From assembly GCF_008704855.1 (NCBI RefSeq), contig NZ_CP023691.1, positions 682,001-746,000 on the forward strand: 64,000 bases of DNA, read 5' to 3'. Numbering within the stretch: the stretch's first letter is position 1; each line of letters starts with the position of its first letter. The DNA is from Streptomyces platensis. Lineage in GTDB: Bacteria > Actinomycetota > Actinomycetes > Streptomycetales > Streptomycetaceae. This document shows positions 49,815 to 58,471 of the stretch, in pieces. The translations under genes and the position numbers were made by a program. The notes beneath the pieces are model-generated. The model was given only the letters and a program-made list of their open reading frames with translations, had not been told where the DNA came from and did not search any database.

Positions 49815-51479
49815 ATGGCTGTCGAGCAGATCCAGGCCGGAGTCGAGTGCGGGATCGAGGTGGGCCGGGGCGACGCCCGCTATGAGGCCCTGCGGAGAGG
49901 GTTCAACCAGCGCTTCATCGCGACACCTGACTATGTGTCGGTGGTCAGCTCGACAGGTGAGGTCGTCGCCGCGGTCAACAAGTATCTGGCGAACCACCGT
50001 TCCGACGAGGATCTCCACCGGCGGCTCACGGTCCGCTCGGGCGGCCACTGCTACGAGAACTTCGTCTGCGGGAACGACGTGGGCGTGATCGTCGACATGG
50101 GGCAGCTGGACCGGGCCTACCTGGACCAGGAAATGGGCGCGTACTGCGTGGAGTCGGGGGCGAACAACTGGCATGTCGCCACGCACCTCTACGCACCGTT
50201 CGGGGTGGCCCTGCCCGGCGGCTCCTGTTACTCCGTGGCCACCGGCGGCCATGTGGCCGGCGGGGGCTACGGACTGCTGTCCCGGCAGCACGGGCTGACC
50301 GTCGACTATCTCTACGCGGTGGAGGTCGTCGTGGTCCGCGACGGGCAGCATGCGGAGGTCGTGATCGCGCGCCGCGACTCGCCCGAACCCGAGCTGCGGG
50401 AGCTGTGGTGGGCCCACACCGGCGGGGGCGGCGGGAACTTCGGGGTGGTCACCCGGTATTGGTTCAAGGGCCTGCCCGAGCCCCCCTCCCAGGTCCTGCT
50501 GCACGCCGTGGCGTGGCCGTGGGAGGAGTTGCTGGAGCGCCCGGAGCGCCTGAAGTCGCTGGTGCGCAACTACGGGCTGTTCTTCGAGTACGAGAACACC
50601 ACCCGGCTCCCGGCCTCCCTCCGCGGCGACTACAGCGATATGTTCAGCCTGCTGAAGCTGAACCAGCGCGCCAACGGCAAGATCGGTCTGATCACCCAGC
50701 TCGACGCCACCAGGCCGGACAGCGCGGAGCGGCTGAACGCCTTCCTCGACTGGATCACCCAGGATCTGGACGTCGAGCCCACCCCCTTGGACCGGCGGAT
50801 GGGTGAGCACGCCCCCATGTGCGGCCTGGTGGTGCCGACCCGGCTGCCCTGGCTCACCGCCACCCAGACGCTCAACGGCTCCGGCGACAACCAGTGCGGC
50901 AAGTACAAGTCGGCGTACATGCGGCGCGGTTTCACCGAAGCACAACTCGACGCCATCTACCGCCACTTGTCGACCGAGGACTACGACAACCCGCAGGCGC
51001 TGCTCCAGGTCGACTCGTACGGCGGCGCGATCAACCTCCCCGAGAGCGGTGCCACCGCGGTCTACCAACGCAGTTCCGTACTCAAGCTCCAGTACCAGAC
51101 GTACTGGAGCTGGGATCAGGACGCCAACCACGACGGGGTCACCGACTATCTCGACGCCGAGATCGACCCCGCGATCGCGGCGCCGCATCTGCGCTGGATC
51201 CGTGAGTTCTACCGCGACGTCTACCAGGACACCGGCGGAGTGCCGATCCTGGCGCCGACCGACGCCCCGGCGGGCGGACAACCGGAGCCGGTGACCGACG
51301 GGTGCTACATCAACTACCCCGACACCGACCTCGACGACCCCGAGTGGAACCGTTCCGGCGAGTCCTCGCACCGCCTGTACTACGGCGACAACTATGCGCG
51401 CCTACAAGCGGTCAAGGAGCACTGGGACCCGCGCAATGTGTTCCGTCACGCCCAGTCCATTCAGCCGTACACCCGCTGA
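49815..51479 (+). CDS. BBE-family FAD-linked oxidoreductase with bicovalent flavin signature
   Basis: A 554-aa berberine-bridge-enzyme-like flavoprotein. FAD-binding PCMH domain about 30-230 with VRSGGHCYENF (His78) and LPGGSCYSVATGGHVAGGGYG (Cys138). The BBE C-terminal motif is YYGDNYARLQAVKEHWDPRNVF. The 60-residue distance between His and Cys is that of bicovalently flavinylated oxidases such as aclacinomycin oxidoreductase. These oxidise secondary-metabolite sugars or alcohols, or oligosaccharides, with O2. No signal peptide from the ATG at 49815 (GAGGGG upstream), so it is probably cytosolic. Substrate unknown; it is not in an evident biosynthetic cluster. Confidence 0.86.
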   Translation: MAVEQIQAGVECGIEVGRGDARYEALRRGFNQRFIATPDYVSVVSSTGEVVAAVNKYLANHRSDEDLHRRLTVRSGGHCYENFVCGNDVGVIVDMGQLDRAYLDQEMGAYCVESGANNWHVATHLYAPFGVALPGGSCYSVATGGHVAGGGYGLLSRQHGLTVDYLYAVEVVVVRDGQHAEVVIARRDSPEPELRELWWAHTGGGGGNFGVVTRYWFKGLPEPPSQVLLHAVAWPWEELLERPERLKSLVRNYGLFFEYENTTRLPASLRGDYSDMFSLLKLNQRANGKIGLITQLDATRPDSAERLNAFLDWITQDLDVEPTPLDRRMGEHAPMCGLVVPTRLPWLTATQTLNGSGDNQCGKYKSAYMRRGFTEAQLDAIYRHLSTEDYDNPQALLQVDSYGGAINLPESGATAVYQRSSVLKLQYQTYWSWDQDANHDGVTDYLDAEIDPAIAAPHLRWIREFYRDVYQDTGGVPILAPTDAPAGGQPEPVTDGCYINYPDTDLDDPEWNRSGESSHRLYYGDNYARLQAVKEHWDPRNVFRHAQSIQPYTR

Positions 51480-51554
51480 CCGCACCGCAGCGGTCCGCCG
51501 GGATGATCCGTCCGTTCCGCTGCCGTGAGCACGGCCGATCGGCACAATGGAGGC

Positions 51555-51935
51555 GTGCCCCGATTCTCGGAATTCAGCCTCGCCGACGGAACGTCGGTCC
51601 GCCTCGAACTGGCCCCGGCGGCCGCGGCCGCGCCCCCGGCGCAGTCCCCGGAGGCCGACCTGCCTGACGGTATGGGCCCGACCGTGCCGGTGGCCCGTGG
51701 CGGTGCGGCGGCCGGAGCCGGTGCCGTCGCGGCGATGCGGACGACGCTGCGTCCGCTCGGGCCCCTGCTCCAGGAGATCCACGACGCGGTCACCGCCTCC
51801 GAACGCCCGCCGAGCGAGATGTCGGTGCAGTTCGGGGTGCAGGTCGGCCAGGATCTCAAGTTCGGCATCGTCGGGGCCAACGGCCATGCGAGCCTGACGA
51901 TCACGGCGACCTGGCAGCCCCAGCGGGCGGAGTAA
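51555..51935 (+). CDS. Trypsin-co-occurring domain protein (Trypco1 / CU044_2847-like)
   Basis: A 126-aa protein. N-terminal beta segment (FSEFSLADGTSVRLEL), Ala/Pro linker, a helical part (LGPLLQEIHDAVTA) and a C-terminal beta hairpin (SVQFGVQVGQDLKFGIVGANGHASLTITATW). This pattern fits the small domain found next to trypsin-type proteins of bacterial conflict systems. The GTG at 51555 follows CACAAT by 6 bases, suggesting a leaderless message; a GTG at 51525 would add 10 residues. Its stop overlaps the start of the protease gene by one base (TAATG). It likely activates or restrains the protease (inference). Confidence 0.8.
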   Translation: MPRFSEFSLADGTSVRLELAPAAAAAPPAQSPEADLPDGMGPTVPVARGGAAAGAGAVAAMRTTLRPLGPLLQEIHDAVTASERPPSEMSVQFGVQVGQDLKFGIVGANGHASLTITATWQPQRAE

Positions 51936-54073
51936 TGGGCTGGTTCCGCGCCGAATCGGGCACCGACGATCCGGCGGATCCCCGGTTCCGGGTGGCGTCG
52001 GTGCTGGATGCCGGGGACGGCAAAGCGGCCGGCGCGGCCGTGGTGCTGACGCCACATCACCTGCTCACCTGCGCCCATGTGGTCAATGACGCGCTCGGGA
52101 AGGAGCTCTTCGACGACAGCCGGCCGGAGGAGGTCACGCTGCGGGTGCAGACCCACGGCCCCTCCGGTGCGCAGCTGCACGAAGCGCAGACCGTCCACTG
52201 GATCCCGCCGCGGCGGCTCGACGGAGGCGACGGTCCGCCGGGCCACGGCGAGCTGGAGTGGGCGGGCGATCTGGCGGTCCTCCGGGTCGGCGCCGCGTTA
52301 TGCTGCCCGGCTCCGCCGGAGTTCCGGCGGATGCGGGTGGGCCAGTCCGTGCGTGCCTGGCACGGCAGCGCGCTGAGCGGCTCGTATGCCGATGTCCGGG
52401 TGAAGACCTGTGACAGCCGGGTCGCTTACCTGGACGGCGCGCTGTCCGGGATGGCGATCGGGCCCGCCTACAGCGGCGGCCCGCTGTGGTCGGAGGCCGA
52501 GGGCGCGGTCGTGGGACTCGTGGCCGCCTGCATGCTGCCGCCCGTCGGGCAGGGCTACGACTCCCGGCATGTCACCCGCCGCAGTTGGGGCATCCCGTGG
52601 CAGCGGATCGAGGCGGAGCTGCGGGCGGCCGGCGCCGGACCCCTGCTCGACCGGCCGGTGTGCGACGACGATCCCGCGCAGGCCGTCCTCGCCGATCTGC
52701 TGGCGAATGTGCTGCCCGCGCCGATGTCCCGGGCCGACTACGCCAGGGCGGTCGCCGAACGCTGCGGTCTCGGGCACCCCACGGACGGGTCCGCCCCGTC
52801 TCCGGAGGAGTTCGCGCGGATCCTGGTGACCGAGGAGCGGGCGCTGGCCGCGCTGACGGAAGCGCTGCGCTCCAGGGACCCGGGAGCCGTGACCGCGCTG
52901 ATCGCGGCGGGGAAGCTGTCCGCGGTGCCCCGGCTGCTGTCGCCGCGGGAGCACGACCGGCTGCTGGCCCTGCTGACCGGGCTGCCGGACGAGCTGGTGG
53001 ATCTGCTGCCGGAGGCCGTACGGGCCGCGCTGCCGCTGGTCGCCGAACTCCCCTGTGGCGCCGGGTTTCCCGAGCTGCTGGGGAGGCTGGAGCAGCTCTC
53101 CGGCGACAGCCGTTCCGCGCCGGGTGAACTGCGGGTGCCCGGCCTGCTGCGGGCGGTCGAGTATGTGGCGGTGCTGTGTCCCGCGCCGGAGCGGGCCCGG
53201 CTGCGGCTGTGGGCCGACGGTGTCGCCGCCCGGCTCGGCCTCCCCGCGTCCTCACTGCGGGAGCGCCGTGCCGACGCGGACGAATGGGCTCTCGGGCGGC
53301 GCCGGCGCACCCGCCCGCCGAGGCTGCTGGTGCATCTGGTCAAAGCCGGTGCGGACGCCTTCCATCTGCGCCTGTGGAGCGATGACGGAATGGGCCCGCA
53401 CCGGGCGCCGACCGAGACCGGCCGCCGGTACAGCGCGGCTGAGACCGCCGGGGCGGTGCTGGAGCTCCTGGAGCGGCTCTGCCGGTCCGCTCCCGAGGGC
53501 GTCCGGCCGGTCGTCGAGGTCCTCCTCGATCGTGACTGCCTCGAACTCCCCGTGGACGAGTGGGAGTTCGCGGATGCGGACGGGCTGATCCCCGGGGTGC
53601 TGGGCGCGGAGTACGCCCTGGTGGTGCACTGCCCGGAACTCCTGCGCCGCAATGAGCGTTTTCTCACCGACTGGCGCCACCGCTGGGAACATCTGGAATC
53701 CTCCGGCCCCGTTCGCATCACCGGTCCGTCCACCGGAGTGCGCGAGGTGTACGGCAAGTTGCTCGACCGGCGCGATGCCGCCCGGGTGTCGGTCGAGGTG
53801 TCCGCACGGGCCCGTATGGAGATCATCCAGGTGTGTCTGGCCATGGGCGTTCCCGTCGTGCTGTGGGACCGCGGTCCGGCGCACGAGGTCTCACATGCCG
53901 TCCAGCAGGTCTCGGACGCCCCGGCCCGTGCGCTGCCCGAGCAGGTCCGTTCCTACCGCGCCAAGACCCTGCACCGTCCCGCCGACCATCCGGGACGGCC
54001 CGTCCTCGCCTGGGCCGACCCCGACCGCGCGCTGCCCGAACTCCAGCTTTCCGAACCCACGGAGCTCTTATGA
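51935..54073 (+). CDS. Trypsin-like protease fused to VMAP domains (VMAP effector protein)
   Basis: A 712-aa cytosolic protein. Residues about 20-210 are a trypsin-like serine protease with an intact triad: His48 (LTCAHVVN), Asp112 (AGDLAVLRV), Ser180 (AYSGGPLW). No signal peptide is present. Residues about 230-400 are a helical middle region (an effector-associated or VMAP-M-like domain). Residues about 440-705 match the VMAP C-terminal domain (LLVHLVKAGADAFHLRLWS, then VEVLLDRDCLELPVDEWEF). VMAP proteins are one of three core parts of vWA-MoxR-VMAP conflict systems, in which the N-terminal domain is the effector. Start and stop overlap both neighbours (1 and 4 bases). Confidence 0.87.
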   Translation: MGWFRAESGTDDPADPRFRVASVLDAGDGKAAGAAVVLTPHHLLTCAHVVNDALGKELFDDSRPEEVTLRVQTHGPSGAQLHEAQTVHWIPPRRLDGGDGPPGHGELEWAGDLAVLRVGAALCCPAPPEFRRMRVGQSVRAWHGSALSGSYADVRVKTCDSRVAYLDGALSGMAIGPAYSGGPLWSEAEGAVVGLVAACMLPPVGQGYDSRHVTRRSWGIPWQRIEAELRAAGAGPLLDRPVCDDDPAQAVLADLLANVLPAPMSRADYARAVAERCGLGHPTDGSAPSPEEFARILVTEERALAALTEALRSRDPGAVTALIAAGKLSAVPRLLSPREHDRLLALLTGLPDELVDLLPEAVRAALPLVAELPCGAGFPELLGRLEQLSGDSRSAPGELRVPGLLRAVEYVAVLCPAPERARLRLWADGVAARLGLPASSLRERRADADEWALGRRRRTRPPRLLVHLVKAGADAFHLRLWSDDGMGPHRAPTETGRRYSAAETAGAVLELLERLCRSAPEGVRPVVEVLLDRDCLELPVDEWEFADADGLIPGVLGAEYALVVHCPELLRRNERFLTDWRHRWEHLESSGPVRITGPSTGVREVYGKLLDRRDAARVSVEVSARARMEIIQVCLAMGVPVVLWDRGPAHEVSHAVQQVSDAPARALPEQVRSYRAKTLHRPADHPGRPVLAWADPDRALPELQLSEPTELL

Positions 54074-55023
54074 ACGCCGAACCGGCCGCCGACTGGCGGC
54101 TGTTCCAGGGAGACGGCACCCAGCGCCGGGTCACCCTGCCGCAGGCCCCGCCCTGGCGCAGGTTCGGCGGCTCGCGGCGCGGCGCCCCCGGGCCGCTGCC
54201 GTATCTGATCGCTCCGGAACATGCCGATGTGGTCAATGCCGCGCTGCATCTGCGCAGACCGCTCCTGGTCACCGGGCCGGCCGGCACCGGCAAGTCCTCG
54301 CTCGCCCGGGCGGTCGCCCATGAGCTCGACCTCGGTGAGGTGCTGCGCTGGCCGGTGAACAGCCGGGCCAACGTCCAGGACGCCCTGTACCGCTACGACG
54401 CCATCGGGCGGCTGCGGGAGACCACCCTCAGCCGGGACCGCGGGGAGGCCGAGCCCTCCATCGGCAGCTTCGTCCGCCTCGGCCCGCTGGGGACGGCGCT
54501 GGTGCCGGGCCCGCGGCCGCGGGTGCTGCTCGTCGACGAGCTCGACAAGGGGGACGTCGATCTGCCCAACGATCTGCTGACCGTGTTCGAGGAGGGCGTC
54601 TTCGAGATCCCGGAGCTGGCCAGGCTGCCCGAGGCGCAGTCGGTGATCCAGGTGCTGGCGGCCGACTCCCAGGACCCGGTCACGGTGGAGCGGGGCAAGG
54701 TGCTCTGCACCGAATTCCCGGTCGTGGTGATCACGAGCAACGGGGAGCGGGACTTCCCGCCGGCGTTCCTGCGCCGCTGCATCCGGCTGGATCTGCCCAC
54801 TCCCGACGAGGAGCGGCTGCGCGCCATCGTGGCGGCCCACCTCGGCGACGGCTCGCTGGACGGCGTCGAGGATCTGCTCCGGTCGTTCCTCCAGCGCCGC
54901 GGCCCGGGCGAACTCGCCACCGACCAGCTGCTCAACGCCGTCTTCCTGCGCGCCGGCGGCGTCGATCTGGACGCCGACGGGCTGCTGGACGCCGTGCTCC
55001 ACCAACTCGGCGGGACCGTCTGA
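54070..55023 (+). CDS. MoxR-type AAA+ ATPase of the VMAP system
   Basis: A 317-aa AAA+ ATPase. Walker A GPAGTGKSS (69-77), Walker B VLLVDELDK (about 152-160), sensor/arginine region VVVITSNGERDFPPAFLRRCIRLDLP. The order of motifs is that of MoxR-family chaperone-like ATPases, which work with vWA proteins. The ATG overlaps the protease stop (ATGA). It probably remodels or gates the VMAP-vWA complex with ATP. Confidence 0.9.
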   Translation: MNAEPAADWRLFQGDGTQRRVTLPQAPPWRRFGGSRRGAPGPLPYLIAPEHADVVNAALHLRRPLLVTGPAGTGKSSLARAVAHELDLGEVLRWPVNSRANVQDALYRYDAIGRLRETTLSRDRGEAEPSIGSFVRLGPLGTALVPGPRPRVLLVDELDKGDVDLPNDLLTVFEEGVFEIPELARLPEAQSVIQVLAADSQDPVTVERGKVLCTEFPVVVITSNGERDFPPAFLRRCIRLDLPTPDEERLRAIVAAHLGDGSLDGVEDLLRSFLQRRGPGELATDQLLNAVFLRAGGVDLDADGLLDAVLHQLGGTV

Positions 55024-55026
55024 GCG

Positions 55027-58000
55027 ATGACAGGAGGAACGGACCGGCTCCGGGAGGTGCTCGCGGTCTTCGCGGGGGCCGGTGTCGAGCTGGACCGGCA
55101 CTCCCTGCTCGACGCGCTCTGGCTGGCCGGACGGCTGCCGACCGGCCCGCAATCGGCGCCTCTCGCACGGGCGTTGGGCCCCGGGCACCGGTCGGCGGCC
55201 GGCGAGCCGTGCCCGGAGCCACCACCGCCGCCCCCGCCGGACGACAGTGCCCTGGCGGAAGCGGAACCCCCGGACGTCCTGCCGCTGGACGACCTCGGCG
55301 GCGATCTGCACGCCGCGCCGGAGACCGGCACGGTGCCGCGGCCGCCCCGGCGGGAGTTCCCGCTGCCGCCGAAGACGAGTGCGGCGATCCCGCTGCGGGT
55401 CCCGGAGAACAAGGCGCTCCTCGGCGAGCTGGGGATCGGCCGCGCCCTGCGCCCGCTGCGCCAGCGCCGGGCCACCACCCGTATCCAGGAGTTCGACGAG
55501 GCGGCGACGGCGGCCGCGCTGGCCGAGAGCGGGCTGCCCGATGTCGTGCTGCGGCCCGGGCACGAACGCTGGCTCGATCTCGCGCTCGTGGTGGACGACG
55601 GGATGTCGATGCTGCTGTGGCGGCGGCTCGCCGTCGAGTGGCGGACGATGATGCAGCGGGTCGGGGCGTTCCGCATGGTCCATGTGCACGGGCTGGACAC
55701 CCGCGGGCCCGATGCCCCGCTGCTGCGCGGCCGCCCGTTCGACCCGGACACCACCTCGCTGCCGCCGGCGGTGCTGGCCGACCCGTCCGGCCAGACCTTG
55801 ATCCTGCTGCTGAGCGATGGGATGGGGGCCGCCTGGCGGGACGGCCGGATGCACCGGGTGCTGGGGCGCTGGGCGGCGAACGGGCCGGTGGCGGTGCTGC
55901 ACGCGCTGCCGCCGCGGCTGTGGGGCGGCTCCGGCATCCAGGCCGGCCGCTGGCGGGTGACGACGCGCCGGCGCGGCGCCGCCGGGGCCTCGTGGAGCGT
56001 CAGCGATCCCGTTCTGCCCGCTGACCTCGCGCCGTTCCACGGGCTGCCGGTGCCGGTGCTGGAGACCTCAGCGGGTCCCGTCTCGGCCTGGTCCCGGCTG
56101 CTCGCCTCGACCGGCGGCACGGTCCAGCTCCCGCTGCTGCACGCACCGGCCGGGCGCTCCGTCGTCCCGTCCGGCGACGGCACGGACTCCGTGCGGCACT
56201 TCCGCGCGGCGGCCTCGCCCGAGGCGTACCGGCTCGCCGCGCATATCGCGGCGGTGGCGCCCGCTTCCGTGCCGGTGATGCGGCTGGTGCAGTCCGCGGT
56301 GCCGTGGTCCGCGGACACCGCCCATCTGGCCGAGGTGTTCCTGGGCGGGCTGATGCACCCCGTCGAGGCGCCGGTTGCCGGCCCGCTGCGGGACCAGCAC
56401 CGGATCTTCGACTTCCCCGAGGCCGCCAAGTCGGCGCTCCTGGACGCGGTGTCCACCCCCGAACTCCTGCGCACCGGCAGGCACATCGGACGCCGCCTGG
56501 AGCAACTGGCCGGGCGCTCCCCCGACTTCCCCGCCTGGCTCGCGCATCCGGACGGGATGGACCACCTCCCGGCCGGCTCGCGCGCCTTCTCCTCCGTGGA
56601 GCGGCGGCTGATGGCCCGGCTCGGCGCCTCCGTGCAGGTGGCGCCGCCGGACGACGACACGGAGCCCGCGGGCCCGGACGGCTGGCGCCCCCTCACCTCG
56701 CGCGATCCGCGCCGGCTGGGCCCGTACACCCTGCACGGCCGGCAGCCCGGCGCGCGTTCGCTCGTGTACCTGGGCCGTGATCGGCACGGCAAAGAGGCCG
56801 CGGTCCGGGTGATCAGGCCGGGCGCGCCGGACGAGGCGGCGGCGATGCTCGCCACCGAGGCGGAGGCGCTGGGGCGGATGGCCGGCCAGTATGCGCCGCT
56901 GCTGCTGGCGACCGGCCCGCGCGATGAGCCGCCGTGGCTGGCCATGCAGCTCTACCGGCCGTCCGGGCAGGACCAGGGCGGGCCGCCGCCGCAGCTCAGC
57001 AGCCTGCTGCGGGCCGCGACCGGCTCCCAGCTGCGCCGCGACACCCTGCTGTCCATCGCCTACGGATGGCATCTGGCGAGCGCCGTCAACCTCTGCCACC
57101 TCAAGGGGCTGGTGCTGCCAGAACTGACACCACAGAGCGTGCATGTCGTCGGTCGCTCCCTGATGCTGACCGGGCTCGGCCGGTGCGGCATCGACGGGGA
57201 GTTCCGGGCCCGCGGGGCGGAGGCCGTCCCCACGATGGCGGACAACGTCGAGTCCCTGGGCCAGGTCCTGCGCCGGCTCGGGGACAAGCACCATGTCCCG
57301 GTGTCCGCGGAGAGCGGGGACATGGCGCTGTGGCAGGGCGACACCTGGCGGCCGTTGCGCGAGATCGTCAAGGCGTGTCTCTCCGAGGACCCGGGCCGCC
57401 GTCCGACCGCCGGTGAGGTCGCCGAGGCGTTCGCCCGTTACGTGCCGATGGTGACGGAGCTGCGGACGGGCGGTGGCGAGCCCGGTGGCACGGACGGCGC
57501 CCGGAGCGCCGCGCGCTACTCGTTCCGTCCGGGGCCGCAGATCCCGCTCGACGACGGCACCGCGGCGCCCGACGCGGCGGCGGCCGGGCCGTCGCGGGGC
57601 AGTGCTCCGGCGCCCCGGCTGGGGCGGCGGCGGATGGGGCCGGAGCAGCAGCGGAAGCTGGAACTGATCCGGGCCCGCCTGCGGTTCAGCTACCGGACGA
57701 CCGTCCTCGGCGTCGACGGCGAGGTCGGCCGGAGCACCGTCACGGTCGCCCTGGGCTCGCTGCTGGCCGCGGCGCGCGGCGGGCGGGTGATCGCGCTCGA
57801 CGCCGGCCACGCGGTCGGTGAGCTGGCCGCCCGGCTGAACCGCGGCGGCACCGCCGGTCTGCGCCACAATCTGCTCCGTACGCTGCCCGCGGTCGACACC
57901 TACGAGGCGGTGCTGCGCCACACTGTGGACGGCCCGTCAGGGCTGCGTGCGCTCACCCACGGCCTGGGCCGGACCACACCGGTTCCGGTGTACGAGGAGG

Positions 58001-58440
58001 AGTACCGCCGGCTGATGGAGCTGCTGAGCCGGCACTTCTCCGTCGTCCTCGCGGACTGGGCGCATCTGCGGACGGAGAGCGTCACCGACACCGCCCTTTC
58101 GATGACGCACCGTCTGGTCGTGGTGGCCCGGATGACCGAGCGCGGCATGGGGCAGACCCAGGCGCTGCTGACCCGTCTCGCGCGGCGCGGCTACCCGGAG
58201 CTGGCGGAGCGTGCCGTCCTCGCGGTCACCGGCCTTCCCGGCCCTGACCGGCCGGCCCGGCGTGACGACTTCGCCGAACAGTTCCGCGGCCATCCGGGCG
58301 GGATGGTCTTCATCCCCTTCGACTACCGCCTCGACAGCCAGCGGGACATCGATCTCGCCCGGCTGCGGTCCCGTACGCAGGACGCGTTCCTCGATCTCGC
58401 CGTGCTGCTGGCGGAGGACTTCCCCGATCACACACCGTGA
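55027..58440 (+). CDS. SAV_2336/vWA-like, pseudokinase and degenerate ParA/MinD-like fusion protein
   Basis: A 1137-aa protein with three recognisable parts. (1) Residues about 1-480: SAV_2336 N-terminal type region with a vWA-like fold (WLDLALVVDDGMSMLLW, Asp190/Ser194 as MIDAS-like residues; TLILLLSDGMG). (2) Residues about 560-815: protein-kinase fold (LGPYTLHGRQPGARSLVYLG) lacking the ATP-binding Lys (AAVRVI), HRD (VLPELTPQ) and DFG (LTGLG), hence a pseudokinase. (3) Residues about 880-1137: ParA/MinD-like domain whose P-loop reads DGEVGRST without either lysine. It begins 3 bases after the MoxR stop and would be the vWA partner of the ternary system. Confidence 0.83.
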   Translation: MTGGTDRLREVLAVFAGAGVELDRHSLLDALWLAGRLPTGPQSAPLARALGPGHRSAAGEPCPEPPPPPPPDDSALAEAEPPDVLPLDDLGGDLHAAPETGTVPRPPRREFPLPPKTSAAIPLRVPENKALLGELGIGRALRPLRQRRATTRIQEFDEAATAAALAESGLPDVVLRPGHERWLDLALVVDDGMSMLLWRRLAVEWRTMMQRVGAFRMVHVHGLDTRGPDAPLLRGRPFDPDTTSLPPAVLADPSGQTLILLLSDGMGAAWRDGRMHRVLGRWAANGPVAVLHALPPRLWGGSGIQAGRWRVTTRRRGAAGASWSVSDPVLPADLAPFHGLPVPVLETSAGPVSAWSRLLASTGGTVQLPLLHAPAGRSVVPSGDGTDSVRHFRAAASPEAYRLAAHIAAVAPASVPVMRLVQSAVPWSADTAHLAEVFLGGLMHPVEAPVAGPLRDQHRIFDFPEAAKSALLDAVSTPELLRTGRHIGRRLEQLAGRSPDFPAWLAHPDGMDHLPAGSRAFSSVERRLMARLGASVQVAPPDDDTEPAGPDGWRPLTSRDPRRLGPYTLHGRQPGARSLVYLGRDRHGKEAAVRVIRPGAPDEAAAMLATEAEALGRMAGQYAPLLLATGPRDEPPWLAMQLYRPSGQDQGGPPPQLSSLLRAATGSQLRRDTLLSIAYGWHLASAVNLCHLKGLVLPELTPQSVHVVGRSLMLTGLGRCGIDGEFRARGAEAVPTMADNVESLGQVLRRLGDKHHVPVSAESGDMALWQGDTWRPLREIVKACLSEDPGRRPTAGEVAEAFARYVPMVTELRTGGGEPGGTDGARSAARYSFRPGPQIPLDDGTAAPDAAAAGPSRGSAPAPRLGRRRMGPEQQRKLELIRARLRFSYRTTVLGVDGEVGRSTVTVALGSLLAAARGGRVIALDAGHAVGELAARLNRGGTAGLRHNLLRTLPAVDTYEAVLRHTVDGPSGLRALTHGLGRTTPVPVYEEEYRRLMELLSRHFSVVLADWAHLRTESVTDTALSMTHRLVVVARMTERGMGQTQALLTRLARRGYPELAERAVLAVTGLPGPDRPARRDDFAEQFRGHPGGMVFIPFDYRLDSQRDIDLARLRSRTQDAFLDLAVLLAEDFPDHTP

Positions 58441-58471
58441 CCGCCGCGCCGACTAGCTCCCGGCTCCCTGC

